Source of the DNA: Elizabethkingia miricola
GTDB lineage: Bacteria; Bacteroidota; Bacteroidia; Flavobacteriales; Weeksellaceae
Direction: 5' to 3'
DNA: 64,000 nt
Assembly: GCF_001675285.1 (NCBI RefSeq)
Contig: NZ_LSGQ01000014.1
Span: 88,189 to 152,188, forward strand
The notes below the pieces were generated by a model. It did not search any database. It worked only from the letters and a program-made list of their open reading frames with translations, and was not told the origin of the DNA. How positions within the stretch are numbered: the first letter of the stretch is position 1; each line of letters starts with the position of its first letter. A program made the translations under genes and the position numbers. Below are positions 35,103 through 43,460 of this stretch, in pieces.

Positions 35103-35531
35103 ATGAAACAAAGAGTTCCCGTATCCCAAATTATGTCCAAAGAGCTTATCACTCTTAATCCGAAACAATCGTTATATGAAGCTGAAAAACTATTCAAAAA
35201 GAATAATATCAGACATATTCCCGTTGTTGAAAACCTAAAATTATTAGGCATGCTCAGTTATTCAGATTTATTAAAGATAAGTTATGCTGATGTGGATGAC
35301 TCCGATGAAGCAGAAGACAATTCTGTTTCCACAGTTGTGTACGATATGTTTAGCATTCCGCAGATTATGACCAAAGCTCCTTTGACCGTAAGTGCAGAAA
35401 CTACAATTAAAGAGGTGGTTGAAATTTTAGCCCAGCAAAGCTTCCATTCAATTCCTGTAGTGGATCATGATGAAATAAAAGGAATTGTAACTACCACTGA
35501 TATATTAAATTACTTATTAGAGCAGTATTAA
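35103..35531 (+). CDS. CBS domain-pair protein
   Basis: A 142-residue cytosolic protein of two CBS motifs and little else: VSQIMSKELITLNPKQSLYEAEKLF (about 7-31) with IRHIPVVENLKLLGMLSYSDLL, and IPQIMTKAPLTVSAETTIKEV (about 82-102) with FHSIPVVDHDEIKGIVTTTDIL. A CBS pair binds adenosyl ligands such as AMP or ATP. Stand-alone versions usually regulate a partner, which is not evident here. Confidence 0.9.
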   Translation: MKQRVPVSQIMSKELITLNPKQSLYEAEKLFKKNNIRHIPVVENLKLLGMLSYSDLLKISYADVDDSDEAEDNSVSTVVYDMFSIPQIMTKAPLTVSAETTIKEVVEILAQQSFHSIPVVDHDEIKGIVTTTDILNYLLEQY

Positions 35532-35546
35532 TACAAGTATAGTAAC

Positions 35547-35616
35547 TAAGAGGCTGTCCCAAAATATAATATTGAGTCATATCAAAATACCTTTAATCGT
35601 TCAGGGCAGCCTCTTA
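35547..35616. repeat. Short inverted repeat with IS-like ends
   Basis: Ends TAAGAGGCTGtCC and GGgCAGCCTCTTA pair almost perfectly across a 70-bp AT-rich stretch. The GAGGCTGTCCCAAAA end looks like many IS terminal repeats, so it may be a MITE or IS remnant. It also sits between convergent genes (CBS and tag) and could terminate both. Confidence 0.6.
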
Positions 35617-35635
35617 TTATTTATAATAGTTTCTT

Positions 35636-36196
35636 TTAATTATTCCTTACAAAGCAGCTTTCTATATGATCATCTACAACCCCGGTTGCCTGCAAATGAG
35701 AATAAATTACTGTTGACCCCAAAAATTTGAATCCTCTTTTTTTCAAATCTTTACTTATAGCATCCGATAAAGGTGTTGTAGCAGGTGCTTCTGTATGATG
35801 TTTCCAGGTATTTATAATTCTTTCTCCATTGGTATAAGTCGAGATATAGTTATAGAAACTTCCGAATTCTTTCTGAAGTTCCATAAATAGTTTTGCATTG
35901 CTTATAGCTGCTAATACCTTGAGCCTGTTTCTTACAATTCCTGTATCCTGAAGTAATTCATCAATTTTTTTCTCATCATACTTAGCAATCTTCTTATAGT
36001 CAAAATTGTCAAATGCTATTCTAAAGCTTTCTCTCTTACGGAGAATGGTAATCCAGCTCAATCCTGCCTGAAAGCTCTCAAGTATCATAAACTCGAACAT
36101 AGTAGCATCATCCGTTGCCAGCCGCCCCCATTCTTCATCATGATATTTCTGGTACAGCTCATCTGTTCCGCACCATGCACATCTTGTTTTTTCCAT
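35636..36196 (-). CDS. tag: DNA-3-methyladenine glycosylase I
   Basis: Base-excision repair enzyme removing 3-methyladenine from DNA. The 186 residues include the zinc snap: Cys in RCAWCG (about 5-10), His in YHDEEWG and the C-terminal VDDHIESCF (about 175-183). The helix-hairpin-helix core holds FEFMILESFQAGLSWITIL (about 33-51) with Glu38. Stands alone on its strand. Confidence 0.95.
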   Translation of the reverse strand: MEKTRCAWCGTDELYQKYHDEEWGRLATDDATMFEFMILESFQAGLSWITILRKRESFRIAFDNFDYKKIAKYDEKKIDELLQDTGIVRNRLKVLAAISNAKLFMELQKEFGSFYNYISTYTNGERIINTWKHHTEAPATTPLSDAISKDLKKRGFKFLGSTVIYSHLQATGVVDDHIESCFVRNN

Positions 36197-36320
36197 ATTA
36201 AATTTATTTACCCAAAAATAAACATTTAGTATATCATTAGGAAAGTTTTAACGTTCGCTAACATCCTTTCGGAATGCTTATTGAAAGTATAGTAAGCATT
36301 AACCCCAAAATTCACGAACA

Positions 36321-36659
36321 ATGAGTACTAATGAACAAAATGAGAGTCTGGACAAAGCAAAACAATTTGTAAATGATGCCGAAAACAATCTGAAAGATTT
36401 CACAAAACAAACACAGGATGCTATTGGCAATTTATCGGATAAAGTAAAAAGCTACATCGACCAGAAAAAGAATGAAAATGAAGAACCAACGAAGGAAGGT
36501 TTCTTTGCCCATCTGAAGCAACAGGTATCAGACGCTTGGGAAGATACCAAAGACGCCGCAGAAAATGCATGGGAAAGCACTAAAAACTTTGCAGATGATG
36601 CTTGGGACAAAACAAAGGATGCAGCCAATGACATCCAAGACAATATAAAAGGAAAATAG
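36321..36659 (+). CDS. Amphipathic helical (LEA/YtxH-like) protein
   Basis: A 112-residue, highly charged protein without signal peptide, predicted to be almost all helix. The second half repeats an 11-residue pattern: WEDTKDAAENAWESTKNFAD and AWDKTKDAANDIQDNIKGK. Such repeats occur in LEA-like and apolipoprotein-like stress proteins that coat membranes or stabilise proteins when dry. No catalytic motif. A terminator follows. Role inferred only from the composition. Confidence 0.65.
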   Translation: MSTNEQNESLDKAKQFVNDAENNLKDFTKQTQDAIGNLSDKVKSYIDQKKNENEEPTKEGFFAHLKQQVSDAWEDTKDAAENAWESTKNFADDAWDKTKDAANDIQDNIKGK

Positions 36660-36700
36660 GCCCTAAACTGCCAATCATTTTTAATTATAATTTTACGGAG

Positions 36701-36731
36701 AAATGGCCTCAATATCTTGAGGCCATTTTTT
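36701..36731. terminator. Terminator between the LEA-like gene and threonine aldolase gene
   Basis: Perfect 12-bp stem AAATGGCCTCAA / TTGAGGCCATTT with TATC loop then TTTT, between convergent genes. Confidence 0.88.
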
Positions 36732-37765
36732 TATGCTAAACGCTTTAATGATGCTATAAAACTATCAACTTCTGCTTCCGGTGTTGCCCATGAAGTTATA
36801 AGCCTTATTGCTGATTTTTCTTCGTCTATTTTCTTCCAGACATAAAAGTCAAACTCTTCAGAAAGCTTTTCAATCCAGGAATTTGGAATAATCGGAAATA
36901 ACTGATTGCTGTATGAATCCGTAAGGAAACCACAATAATAAGCTTCAAATGCAGCTTTTATTTTCATTGCTTTCTGATTAGCGGATCTTGCAAGGTCAAA
37001 ATAAAGATTATCCTTCATCAGCTCCATAAACTGAATACCGATCAGTCTTCCTTTAGCCAATAAAGCTCCCTTCTGTTTTACATGAAATCCAAAGTCTTCC
37101 TTCAATTCCGGATTTACAATAACAATAGCTTCTCCTATCAACGCTCCGTTTTTGGTTCCGCCCAGATAAAACACATCCGCCAGGCGTGCTATATCTTCCG
37201 GAGTTACATCAGTACCTTCTACAGTCAGCGCATGACCAAGACGAGCTCCGTCTACAAATAAATATAGATTATTCTCTTTACAAAATCCAGACAAAGCTTC
37301 CAGCTCTTCACGAGTATAATGCGTTCCTAATTCTGTCGTATTCGAAATATACAACATTTTAGGCTTTACAACATGTGGCTGATTGGTTACCGTATCCAGA
37401 ACTTCTCTACAAGCTTCCGGGGAAAGTTTTCCATCTTCAGACCGTGCTGCATGAACTTTGTGTCCTGTAGCCTCTATAGCTCCTGCTTCGTTGGTAAATA
37501 TATGTCCCGACTCTGCAGAGATAACAGACTGATATGGCCTTAGTATTGAAGAAATAGTAAGAAGATTTGCCTGTGTACCTCCGGAAACAAAATAAACATC
37601 TGCTTCCGGACTGTTAAACCGTTCTTTAATCATATCTATTGCCATGGCCGAATACTGATCGCCACCATAACCAATTTGCTGTTCCCTGTTCGTCTCAACC
37701 AATGCTTTCAGAATATTTGCATGACATCCTTCTGCATAATCATTTTTAAAACTAAATCTGTTCAT
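36731..37765 (-). CDS. Low-specificity L-threonine aldolase family enzyme
   Basis: PLP enzyme of 344 residues in the beta-eliminating lyase fold, predicted to split threonine or allo-threonine to glycine and acetaldehyde. Landmarks are VSGGTQAN (about 57-64), SAESGHIFTNEAGAIEATGHK, the DGARLGHAL segment binding cofactor (about 173-181), and the lysine in YLGGTKNGALIG that holds PLP. It directly abuts the polysaccharide enzyme gene: the ATG at 37771 follows its TAG with no gap and a second ATG at 37765 is equally good, so translation is coupled. Other PLP functions are possible. Confidence 0.85.
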   Translation of the reverse strand: MNRFSFKNDYAEGCHANILKALVETNREQQIGYGGDQYSAMAIDMIKERFNSPEADVYFVSGGTQANLLTISSILRPYQSVISAESGHIFTNEAGAIEATGHKVHAARSEDGKLSPEACREVLDTVTNQPHVVKPKMLYISNTTELGTHYTREELEALSGFCKENNLYLFVDGARLGHALTVEGTDVTPEDIARLADVFYLGGTKNGALIGEAIVIVNPELKEDFGFHVKQKGALLAKGRLIGIQFMELMKDNLYFDLARSANQKAMKIKAAFEAYYCGFLTDSYSNQLFPIIPNSWIEKLSEEFDFYVWKKIDEEKSAIRLITSWATPEAEVDSFIASLKRLA

Positions 37766-37771
37766 TATCAT

Positions 37772-40700
37772 CTATACCGTTTCAGTAATATCTTTTACGT
37801 TACCTGTTCTTTTTAATACTCCCCAGCTTTGCAGCTCTCCTTTTAGTGCTTTTCTCAGTGATTTGAATAGTACAATAAGCATTAACCAACGATAAATAAT
37901 ACGCTGTGGAATCAGCCATATAATCTTCATAAAGCTTGCTTTCTCCATAACAAGGGCAAAGCCTAAAGCCAGGGCATCAATAATAAGGAATAATAAGTAA
38001 TAAATCCCTATTTTTTCTGCACTTCCTGTGAATAATCCTATCACCATCAACAGATCTGCCAAAGGAGAAAAGAAAGGTATAATATATTTGAAAACTAACA
38101 TATCTGGTAAAGCTATCATTCCTAAGCCTTTAAACTTCGGATTAAAGAAAGCATCTTTGTTCTTCCAGAAGGTTTGTAATACCCCGAATGTCCAACGGAA
38201 ACGTTGTTTCATAAATTGTTTCAGCTTTTCCGGAGCTTCGGTATAGGCAATAGCTTCCGTTTCGTTACTTACAAAATAGCCTTTACGCAAAATCTTTATT
38301 GTAAGATCACAATCTTCAGCCAGTGTATCGGTACTGAATCCACCAACTTCTTCAATAGCCTGCTTTTTAAACAATCCTATTGCGCCCGGAACTACAGTAA
38401 TTGCATTGAATGCTTCGAATGCTCTTCTGTCAAAATTCTGACTGCCTATATATTCTGTAGATTGCCATTGAGTAATTAGATTGATTTCATTTCCAACTTT
38501 CACATTACCCGCGACAGCACCAACATTTTTATCGGCATTACGGTACATATTTTCCATCATCAGACGTACTGCATTAGGCATCAGCTGAGTGTCTGCATCA
38601 ATACATACTACATAGTCCGATGTCGAACGGTCGATACCATAATTAAGTGCAGAAGCTTTACCTCCGTTTGCTTTGCTCAACAACGTGATATTGGCATGCC
38701 CGTTAAAGGCTTCAAATGCTTTACTGAAAGTTTCGTCTTTACTTCCGTCATCAATAAAAATAATATGGAAATTAGGATAATCACATTTCAACAGGTTTTT
38801 AAGAGATTTCACAATATTGACTTCCTCATTGTATGCAGGAACTATAATATCGACCTGCGGGAACTCTGTTAATGTAATTTTTTCCTGATGCTTTTCCTTT
38901 TGATATGATCTGTAAGAATATACCATCAGCCATATAAAACGAAGAGCACCCAACACCATGAAAACAATAAACATGGCAAAGAAAAGATATCCCAGATAAT
39001 ATCCGCCTATAGCAATAGCGCTCGTAACCTGGAAGATATAATAACCTTTGGTTTTTGGCACTGGTGGCATTACCTGATCTTTCTTCATCCCAAGAAGGTT
39101 GGCTACTGTAGTAAATTTATAGCCTTTTTTCTGAAAATATTCTATTATTCTTGGTAAAGCCTGTATTGTAGCTTCTCTTGGGCCACCGGCATCATGTAAC
39201 AAAATAATATTACCGTTCCCCTGGCTTCTGATGACTCTGTTTACAATAGTATCCGCATTAAAACCTTTTATTTCTCCTGCCTGCCAGTCTTCCGGGTCTA
39301 TACTTTCCCCTACAGTAAGATAGTTACGCTCTCTACTGTCTGCCACAGGAATTATTTCCTGCAGTGTTTCGGGTTCACTATCTGCATTGAAAGGTGCCCG
39401 GAACAAAATTGTACTATGCCCGGTAATACTTTCTATCAGCAAACGGGTGGCATCCATTTCCATTTTACTCCGCTGAGGGCTTACCTCCGCCATATTCGGG
39501 TGTGTAAAAGTATGATTCCCTATTTCATGTCCTTCACGGTAAATACGTTTTACCAAAGGTATATTCTGTTCCGCCTGGATACCCAATACAAAGAACGTTG
39601 CCGGAACTTTATACTTAGACAGGATATCCAAAATCTTCGGTGTATATTCGGGATCCGGTCCATCGTCGAAAGTAAGAACCATTACCTTTTCATTATCTTT
39701 CGGCTTACCCCATTTTTTTACCACAAACATGGATGGTAGCTTTACATACTGCTCATCTGTGATCAGCATATGTTCTTTATCTACAACTGGTCTTATAAGT
39801 CCTGTATCCGGGCGGGAAGCAACATCTAGGATTTCACCTTCTCCCATATAATCTACATCCGAGCTACTGGCAACATGCTGAAGTTTATTAAAATCGAAAT
39901 CCTGCATTGCCTTTTTACTGACATCTCTTTTATAAAAGCTCCACAATCTGTTATCTTCACTTCCCAATCTCCATAACGCTGTTCCTCCAAGCCCATACTC
40001 GGCTGCAAATCTTAGTGTATTGAAATTGGTTACAGCATCGGTAAACTCTACATGGTGTAAACTCCCTTGCTGGTCTTTATAATCATAACGCAGGTTATAT
40101 GTATCCTTATCGAATACAACTTTTGAGTTTGTTTCCCGAGCTGTGGACAAAGCTTCCTGATAAGTAACATCTGTTGCAGCTTTAGCTCCGGCCTTCCAGT
40201 CGTAACCGTAGCCAGCCAGTCCTAATACAATTTTTTCGGAAGGAATATTTTTAGCCACCTGGTCTACTGCTGCTTCTATCCATTTCTGACTGGAAACCGG
40301 ACCAGGTTTGGTATCATTACTAAATTCATCATAAGCCATCAGAAAAATATAATCGTTGTAGCGGTTAAGCTGATCATAATTATAATCTTCATTAAATGGC
40401 ATTACATCCTGAGTTACCAGCAGGCCTTCTTTATGAAATGCATTATATAAATTTTTCTGAAAATTAATCAAAGGCTCATTTGTAGGCTCTGATAAATTTT
40501 CCAGGTCTATATTTATACCGCTAAAATCATTGACTTTTACATAATGTAAAAGATCTTTAATAAACTGATCCTGTTTCTTCTGATCAGTCAGAATAATATG
40601 AATTCCTCTTGGATCAAAATTACCTTTATAATTATTCGAAAGCATTGGTAAAACCTTAACCTTAGATGCCTTTATAAGGTTAAAGCCTCGTTTGTCTATA

Positions 40701-41152
40701 TCCAACTGCAGCTTTCCGTCCGGATGAACAAAAAACCACTCCGGGATAATCATATTTATTTTATTAATACTTCTTCTGAGAGAAAAATAAGATTGTGCAT
40801 CCCATGCAACATAATATGCAGCACGAATAGGTGCAGCCATATTATAATCTATGGTTGCTGCTTTTAGTTTAGAACTATGAACTTTTAGTCCCTTTTTCTG
40901 GTGCTTTTTAATATATTCTCTAAATCCCTGATATTTACGAATACTTTTACTTTCATTCGCAGTTGTTTTACTCAAAAGTACATCCTGAGAGATTTTACCA
41001 GACGTATTCAGATTCGGAATACTGGGGATAAAGGCTTTTCTAAAAGCGATAAACAATATAATCCCTGAAAGGATTAAGATAAACACGAGAATACGGGAAG
41101 CCCATTTGAACCGTTTCCATCGTGTAGGACTGTTGGTCTGAAAAATTTGCAT
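37772..41152 (-). CDS. GH18-polysaccharide deacetylase-GT2 fusion protein
   Basis: A 1126-residue envelope enzyme with three catalytic domains. An N-terminal anchor (about 20-40) leads to a GH18-type hydrolase (about 105-410) with FSGINIDLENL (211-219), retaining the DxE acid. A CE4 deacetylase (about 488-690) has TFDDGPD (494-500), HTFTHPN and FRAPF, with LLHDAGG near 651. Membrane segments (about 705-745) then carry a GT2 synthase (about 767-1000): DDGS 801, DADT 852, EDCD 946, QRFRW 983, followed by C-terminal helices. This would make, deacetylate and trim a GlcNAc-type polymer, like PgaB and PgaC combined. The threonine aldolase gene follows with no gap. Confidence 0.92.
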   Translation of the reverse strand: MQIFQTNSPTRWKRFKWASRILVFILILSGIILFIAFRKAFIPSIPNLNTSGKISQDVLLSKTTANESKSIRKYQGFREYIKKHQKKGLKVHSSKLKAATIDYNMAAPIRAAYYVAWDAQSYFSLRRSINKINMIIPEWFFVHPDGKLQLDIDKRGFNLIKASKVKVLPMLSNNYKGNFDPRGIHIILTDQKKQDQFIKDLLHYVKVNDFSGINIDLENLSEPTNEPLINFQKNLYNAFHKEGLLVTQDVMPFNEDYNYDQLNRYNDYIFLMAYDEFSNDTKPGPVSSQKWIEAAVDQVAKNIPSEKIVLGLAGYGYDWKAGAKAATDVTYQEALSTARETNSKVVFDKDTYNLRYDYKDQQGSLHHVEFTDAVTNFNTLRFAAEYGLGGTALWRLGSEDNRLWSFYKRDVSKKAMQDFDFNKLQHVASSSDVDYMGEGEILDVASRPDTGLIRPVVDKEHMLITDEQYVKLPSMFVVKKWGKPKDNEKVMVLTFDDGPDPEYTPKILDILSKYKVPATFFVLGIQAEQNIPLVKRIYREGHEIGNHTFTHPNMAEVSPQRSKMEMDATRLLIESITGHSTILFRAPFNADSEPETLQEIIPVADSRERNYLTVGESIDPEDWQAGEIKGFNADTIVNRVIRSQGNGNIILLHDAGGPREATIQALPRIIEYFQKKGYKFTTVANLLGMKKDQVMPPVPKTKGYYIFQVTSAIAIGGYYLGYLFFAMFIVFMVLGALRFIWLMVYSYRSYQKEKHQEKITLTEFPQVDIIVPAYNEEVNIVKSLKNLLKCDYPNFHIIFIDDGSKDETFSKAFEAFNGHANITLLSKANGGKASALNYGIDRSTSDYVVCIDADTQLMPNAVRLMMENMYRNADKNVGAVAGNVKVGNEINLITQWQSTEYIGSQNFDRRAFEAFNAITVVPGAIGLFKKQAIEEVGGFSTDTLAEDCDLTIKILRKGYFVSNETEAIAYTEAPEKLKQFMKQRFRWTFGVLQTFWKNKDAFFNPKFKGLGMIALPDMLVFKYIIPFFSPLADLLMVIGLFTGSAEKIGIYYLLFLIIDALALGFALVMEKASFMKIIWLIPQRIIYRWLMLIVLFKSLRKALKGELQSWGVLKRTGNVKDITETV

Positions 41153-41172
41153 TTAATTAATAAGTAGTGTTA

Positions 41173-41180
41173 CAAAGATA
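41173..41180 (-). promoter_or_regulatory. Candidate -7 box of the GH18-CE4-GT2 gene
   Basis: Minus strand TATCTTTG, an exact TAnnTTTG match, 21 bp before the ATG. Confidence 0.42.
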
Positions 41181-41287
41181 CTTCACGAATAAATAAATAT
41201 TATACCATTTTTTATAATACACGGAAAATTGTTACATAATTAACACTGCTTAAAAATAGATTAAAGCAAAGTCTGTGACCGGCAGAA

Positions 41288-41318
41288 TTGGTCTAATTAT
41301 TTTTTTGGTTTAAATTTG
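41288..41318 (+). promoter_or_regulatory. Promoter of the DtxR-type gene
   Basis: TTG at 41288-41290, a 20-bp spacer and TAAATTTG at 41311-41318 match the flavobacterial -33/-7 layout (TTG, about 19-20 bp, TAnnTTTG). The ATG follows at 41323, so the mRNA would have almost no leader. Confidence 0.55.
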
Positions 41319-41322
41319 GGGT

Positions 41323-41976
41323 ATGAATTCTCTGACTAAAGAAAATTACCTGAAAGCCTTATTCCATTTAGCCAATAGCGAAAATGAAATATCGGTAAAA
41401 GACCTTAGCGATAATCTGGGGATACGTATGCCCAGTGTAAATAGTATGATGAAGAAATTTTCAACGGAAGGCTGGGTCATCTATGAAAGTTATAAACCAC
41501 TTATTCTCACTGAACAAGGAAGGCGGAAAGCTGCTTTAATTGTTAGAAAACACCGTCTTACAGAAATGTTTCTGGTAGAGAAAATGGGATTCGGATGGGA
41601 AGAAGTACACGATATTGCAGAAGAAATTGAACATATCCAGTCACCTGTTTTCTTTGATAAAATCGATGAAATTCTGAACTTTCCAAAAACAGATCCTCAT
41701 GGTTCTCCTATTCCCGATAAGGAAGGAAACATTATTAAAAACAATTATTTCAAACTTAGTGAATGTAAGATTGGTGAATCTGTAGAATTTGTAGGATTAA
41801 CAGCTTCTTCGGATGATTTTTTACGATTCCTGAATAACAAAAAATTGCCTTTGGGCACTTATATCACAATTCTGGAAAATGAACCTTTCGATGGCAGTAA
41901 GCGCGTAAAGTACGACGATCAGGAAGAAAGTTTCAGTCAGGTTGTTTTGGAAAAAATACTGGTTAAAAAGCAGTAA
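41323..41976 (+). CDS. DtxR/MntR family metal-dependent repressor
   Basis: A 217-residue metalloregulator. The N-terminal winged helix (about 1-65) has NYLKALFHLA and IRMPSVNSMMKKFSTEGWV; the dimerisation domain has RKHRLTEMFLVEKMGFGWEEVHDIAEEIEHI, where the His, Glu and Met/Cys positions build the metal site. A C-terminal SH3-like or FeoA-like part (about 130-217) follows. It would repress iron or manganese genes. It is divergent from the GH18-CE4-GT2 gene. Metal choice cannot be told. Confidence 0.92.
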   Translation: MNSLTKENYLKALFHLANSENEISVKDLSDNLGIRMPSVNSMMKKFSTEGWVIYESYKPLILTEQGRRKAALIVRKHRLTEMFLVEKMGFGWEEVHDIAEEIEHIQSPVFFDKIDEILNFPKTDPHGSPIPDKEGNIIKNNYFKLSECKIGESVEFVGLTASSDDFLRFLNNKKLPLGTYITILENEPFDGSKRVKYDDQEESFSQVVLEKILVKKQ

Positions 41977-41999
41977 AAAATATTCTCTATTTTTAAATG

Positions 42000-42020
42000 A
42001 ACCTTAACAAGGTTTTTCTC
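42000..42020 (+). terminator. Short hairpin after the DtxR gene
   Basis: AACCTT-AAC-AAGGTT followed by TTTTC. Short stem, 24 bp after the DtxR stop; weak on its own. A stronger hairpin follows at 42026. Confidence 0.4.
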
Positions 42021-42025
42021 AAAAT

Positions 42026-42053
42026 AAAAAACTCCCTTTCGGGAGTTTTTTTA
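42026..42053. terminator. Strong bidirectional terminator
   Basis: Perfect stem AAAAAACTCCC / GGGAGTTTTTT with TTTC loop between convergent DtxR and TPR genes. Confidence 0.88.
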
Positions 42054-42074
42054 TTTTATAACTTAAAGATTGGC

Positions 42075-43442
42075 TTATTTACCTCCTTTTAGTTCTTTAG
42101 CTTTGTCTTGCTTACCTAAGCTGTTATAAACAGTTCTAAGAGTATCTACAACATCCGCTTCGTTAGGCGTTAAAGTATTTAGTTTCTCTAAATAAGGTAG
42201 AGCTTTGGAGAATCTTACTTTTCTTTCAGCAATGATCTTGTTTGCTTCATCAATTTTACCAGCTTTTCTTGCAACATTATAAGCATCTACAATTTTAGCA
42301 TCAGCTTTACCGTTTAAGTAAAGGTTGAATACTAATCCTTGTAATGCAGGTACATAGTTAGGATCAATTTCTAAAGCTTTTTTGAATGAAGCTTCAGCAT
42401 CTGCTACAGTTGCAGGATTGTTAGACTGGATAACACCAAGGTTAGACCAGTTTAATTTATCACCTGGATTCTTAGCAACAGCTTCTTTAATTGTTTGTTC
42501 AAGCTTAGAGCTATCACCAGTTCTTGAATAAGCCGACAATTTAAGATCATTCATCTTAGCATTGTTCGGGAACTTAGCAAGACCTTTTTCAATAAGAGCT
42601 ACTGCTTCAGTATTCTTATTATCATCTAACATTAAAGCTACAGCTGTTTCATATAATTCTTCTTCAACACTTTTAGATGTTTCAGTTTTAAAATCACCAT
42701 AATCAGGAGATTTTTTCACTAATTCAAAAGAAGACTTATCCAGATTTTCTCTCTGATTAGTTTTCTTGTTAAGTGCTGAGTAAGTTGTTTTGATACCTGT
42801 ATATCCTGAATTGATAAGGTCTTGGTAAAGAGCAATAGATTCTGATTTCTTGTTTCCTAAAGCATAGCTGATTGCTGCATAATATTTGTAAATATCATCA
42901 GGCTGGCCTGCTGCCTTTAGTAGATCGTTTACCTGAAGGAATTTTTCAGCTGCAACCGGATAGTTTTTAGCATCGTATTCTTTCTGTGCTTCACCACTTA
43001 CTTTTTGTAACAAAGGGTTTACAGCGGCACCAACGTTTCCTGCTAATGTAGGAGAATAAGTTTCTTCTTTCAACTGTAGTCCAGCTCCATCTTTATCAGC
43101 TTCTGCTTTACCTACGAAATAAACTTTATTTTTATTGTTATCTTTACCAGCAAATATTTTATTTGTCTTAAGATCAGAAATTTTAGCTAAAACTGCTGCA
43201 CCTTCAGATGTTTTGCCAGACTTTATTAAAGCTATACCTTTTGCATAGTAGTATTGCTCTTGTACAGAAGGCTCCAACAAATACATTTTTCCCTGTAAAG
43301 CACTATCTGCAGCCGAAATCTGAGACAAAGCTTCTGAAGCATTACCTCCGTCTGCTGCTTTTACAGCGTTCTGAATTTCTTTTTTCTGTGCAAAAGCCAG
43401 TGAAACTGATACTAATGCTGCACTCAAAAGGATTTTTTTCAT
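42075..43442 (-). CDS. Exported tetratricopeptide repeat protein
   Basis: A 455-residue secreted protein with signal MKKILLSAALVSVSLAFAQ and several TPR-like repeats: EKGLAKFPNNAKMNDLKLSA, ASFKKALEIDPNYVPALQGL and ALPYLEKLNTLTPNEADVVD. The body is lysine- and alanine-rich. It has no enzyme motif and probably mediates protein binding in the periplasm. It starts 18 bp after the gyrA stop codon on the same strand, so it may ride on the gyrA transcript. Confidence 0.85.
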   Translation of the reverse strand: MKKILLSAALVSVSLAFAQKKEIQNAVKAADGGNASEALSQISAADSALQGKMYLLEPSVQEQYYYAKGIALIKSGKTSEGAAVLAKISDLKTNKIFAGKDNNKNKVYFVGKAEADKDGAGLQLKEETYSPTLAGNVGAAVNPLLQKVSGEAQKEYDAKNYPVAAEKFLQVNDLLKAAGQPDDIYKYYAAISYALGNKKSESIALYQDLINSGYTGIKTTYSALNKKTNQRENLDKSSFELVKKSPDYGDFKTETSKSVEEELYETAVALMLDDNKNTEAVALIEKGLAKFPNNAKMNDLKLSAYSRTGDSSKLEQTIKEAVAKNPGDKLNWSNLGVIQSNNPATVADAEASFKKALEIDPNYVPALQGLVFNLYLNGKADAKIVDAYNVARKAGKIDEANKIIAERKVRFSKALPYLEKLNTLTPNEADVVDTLRTVYNSLGKQDKAKELKGGK

Positions 43443-43460
43443 ATTTCTATTATTAAACTT

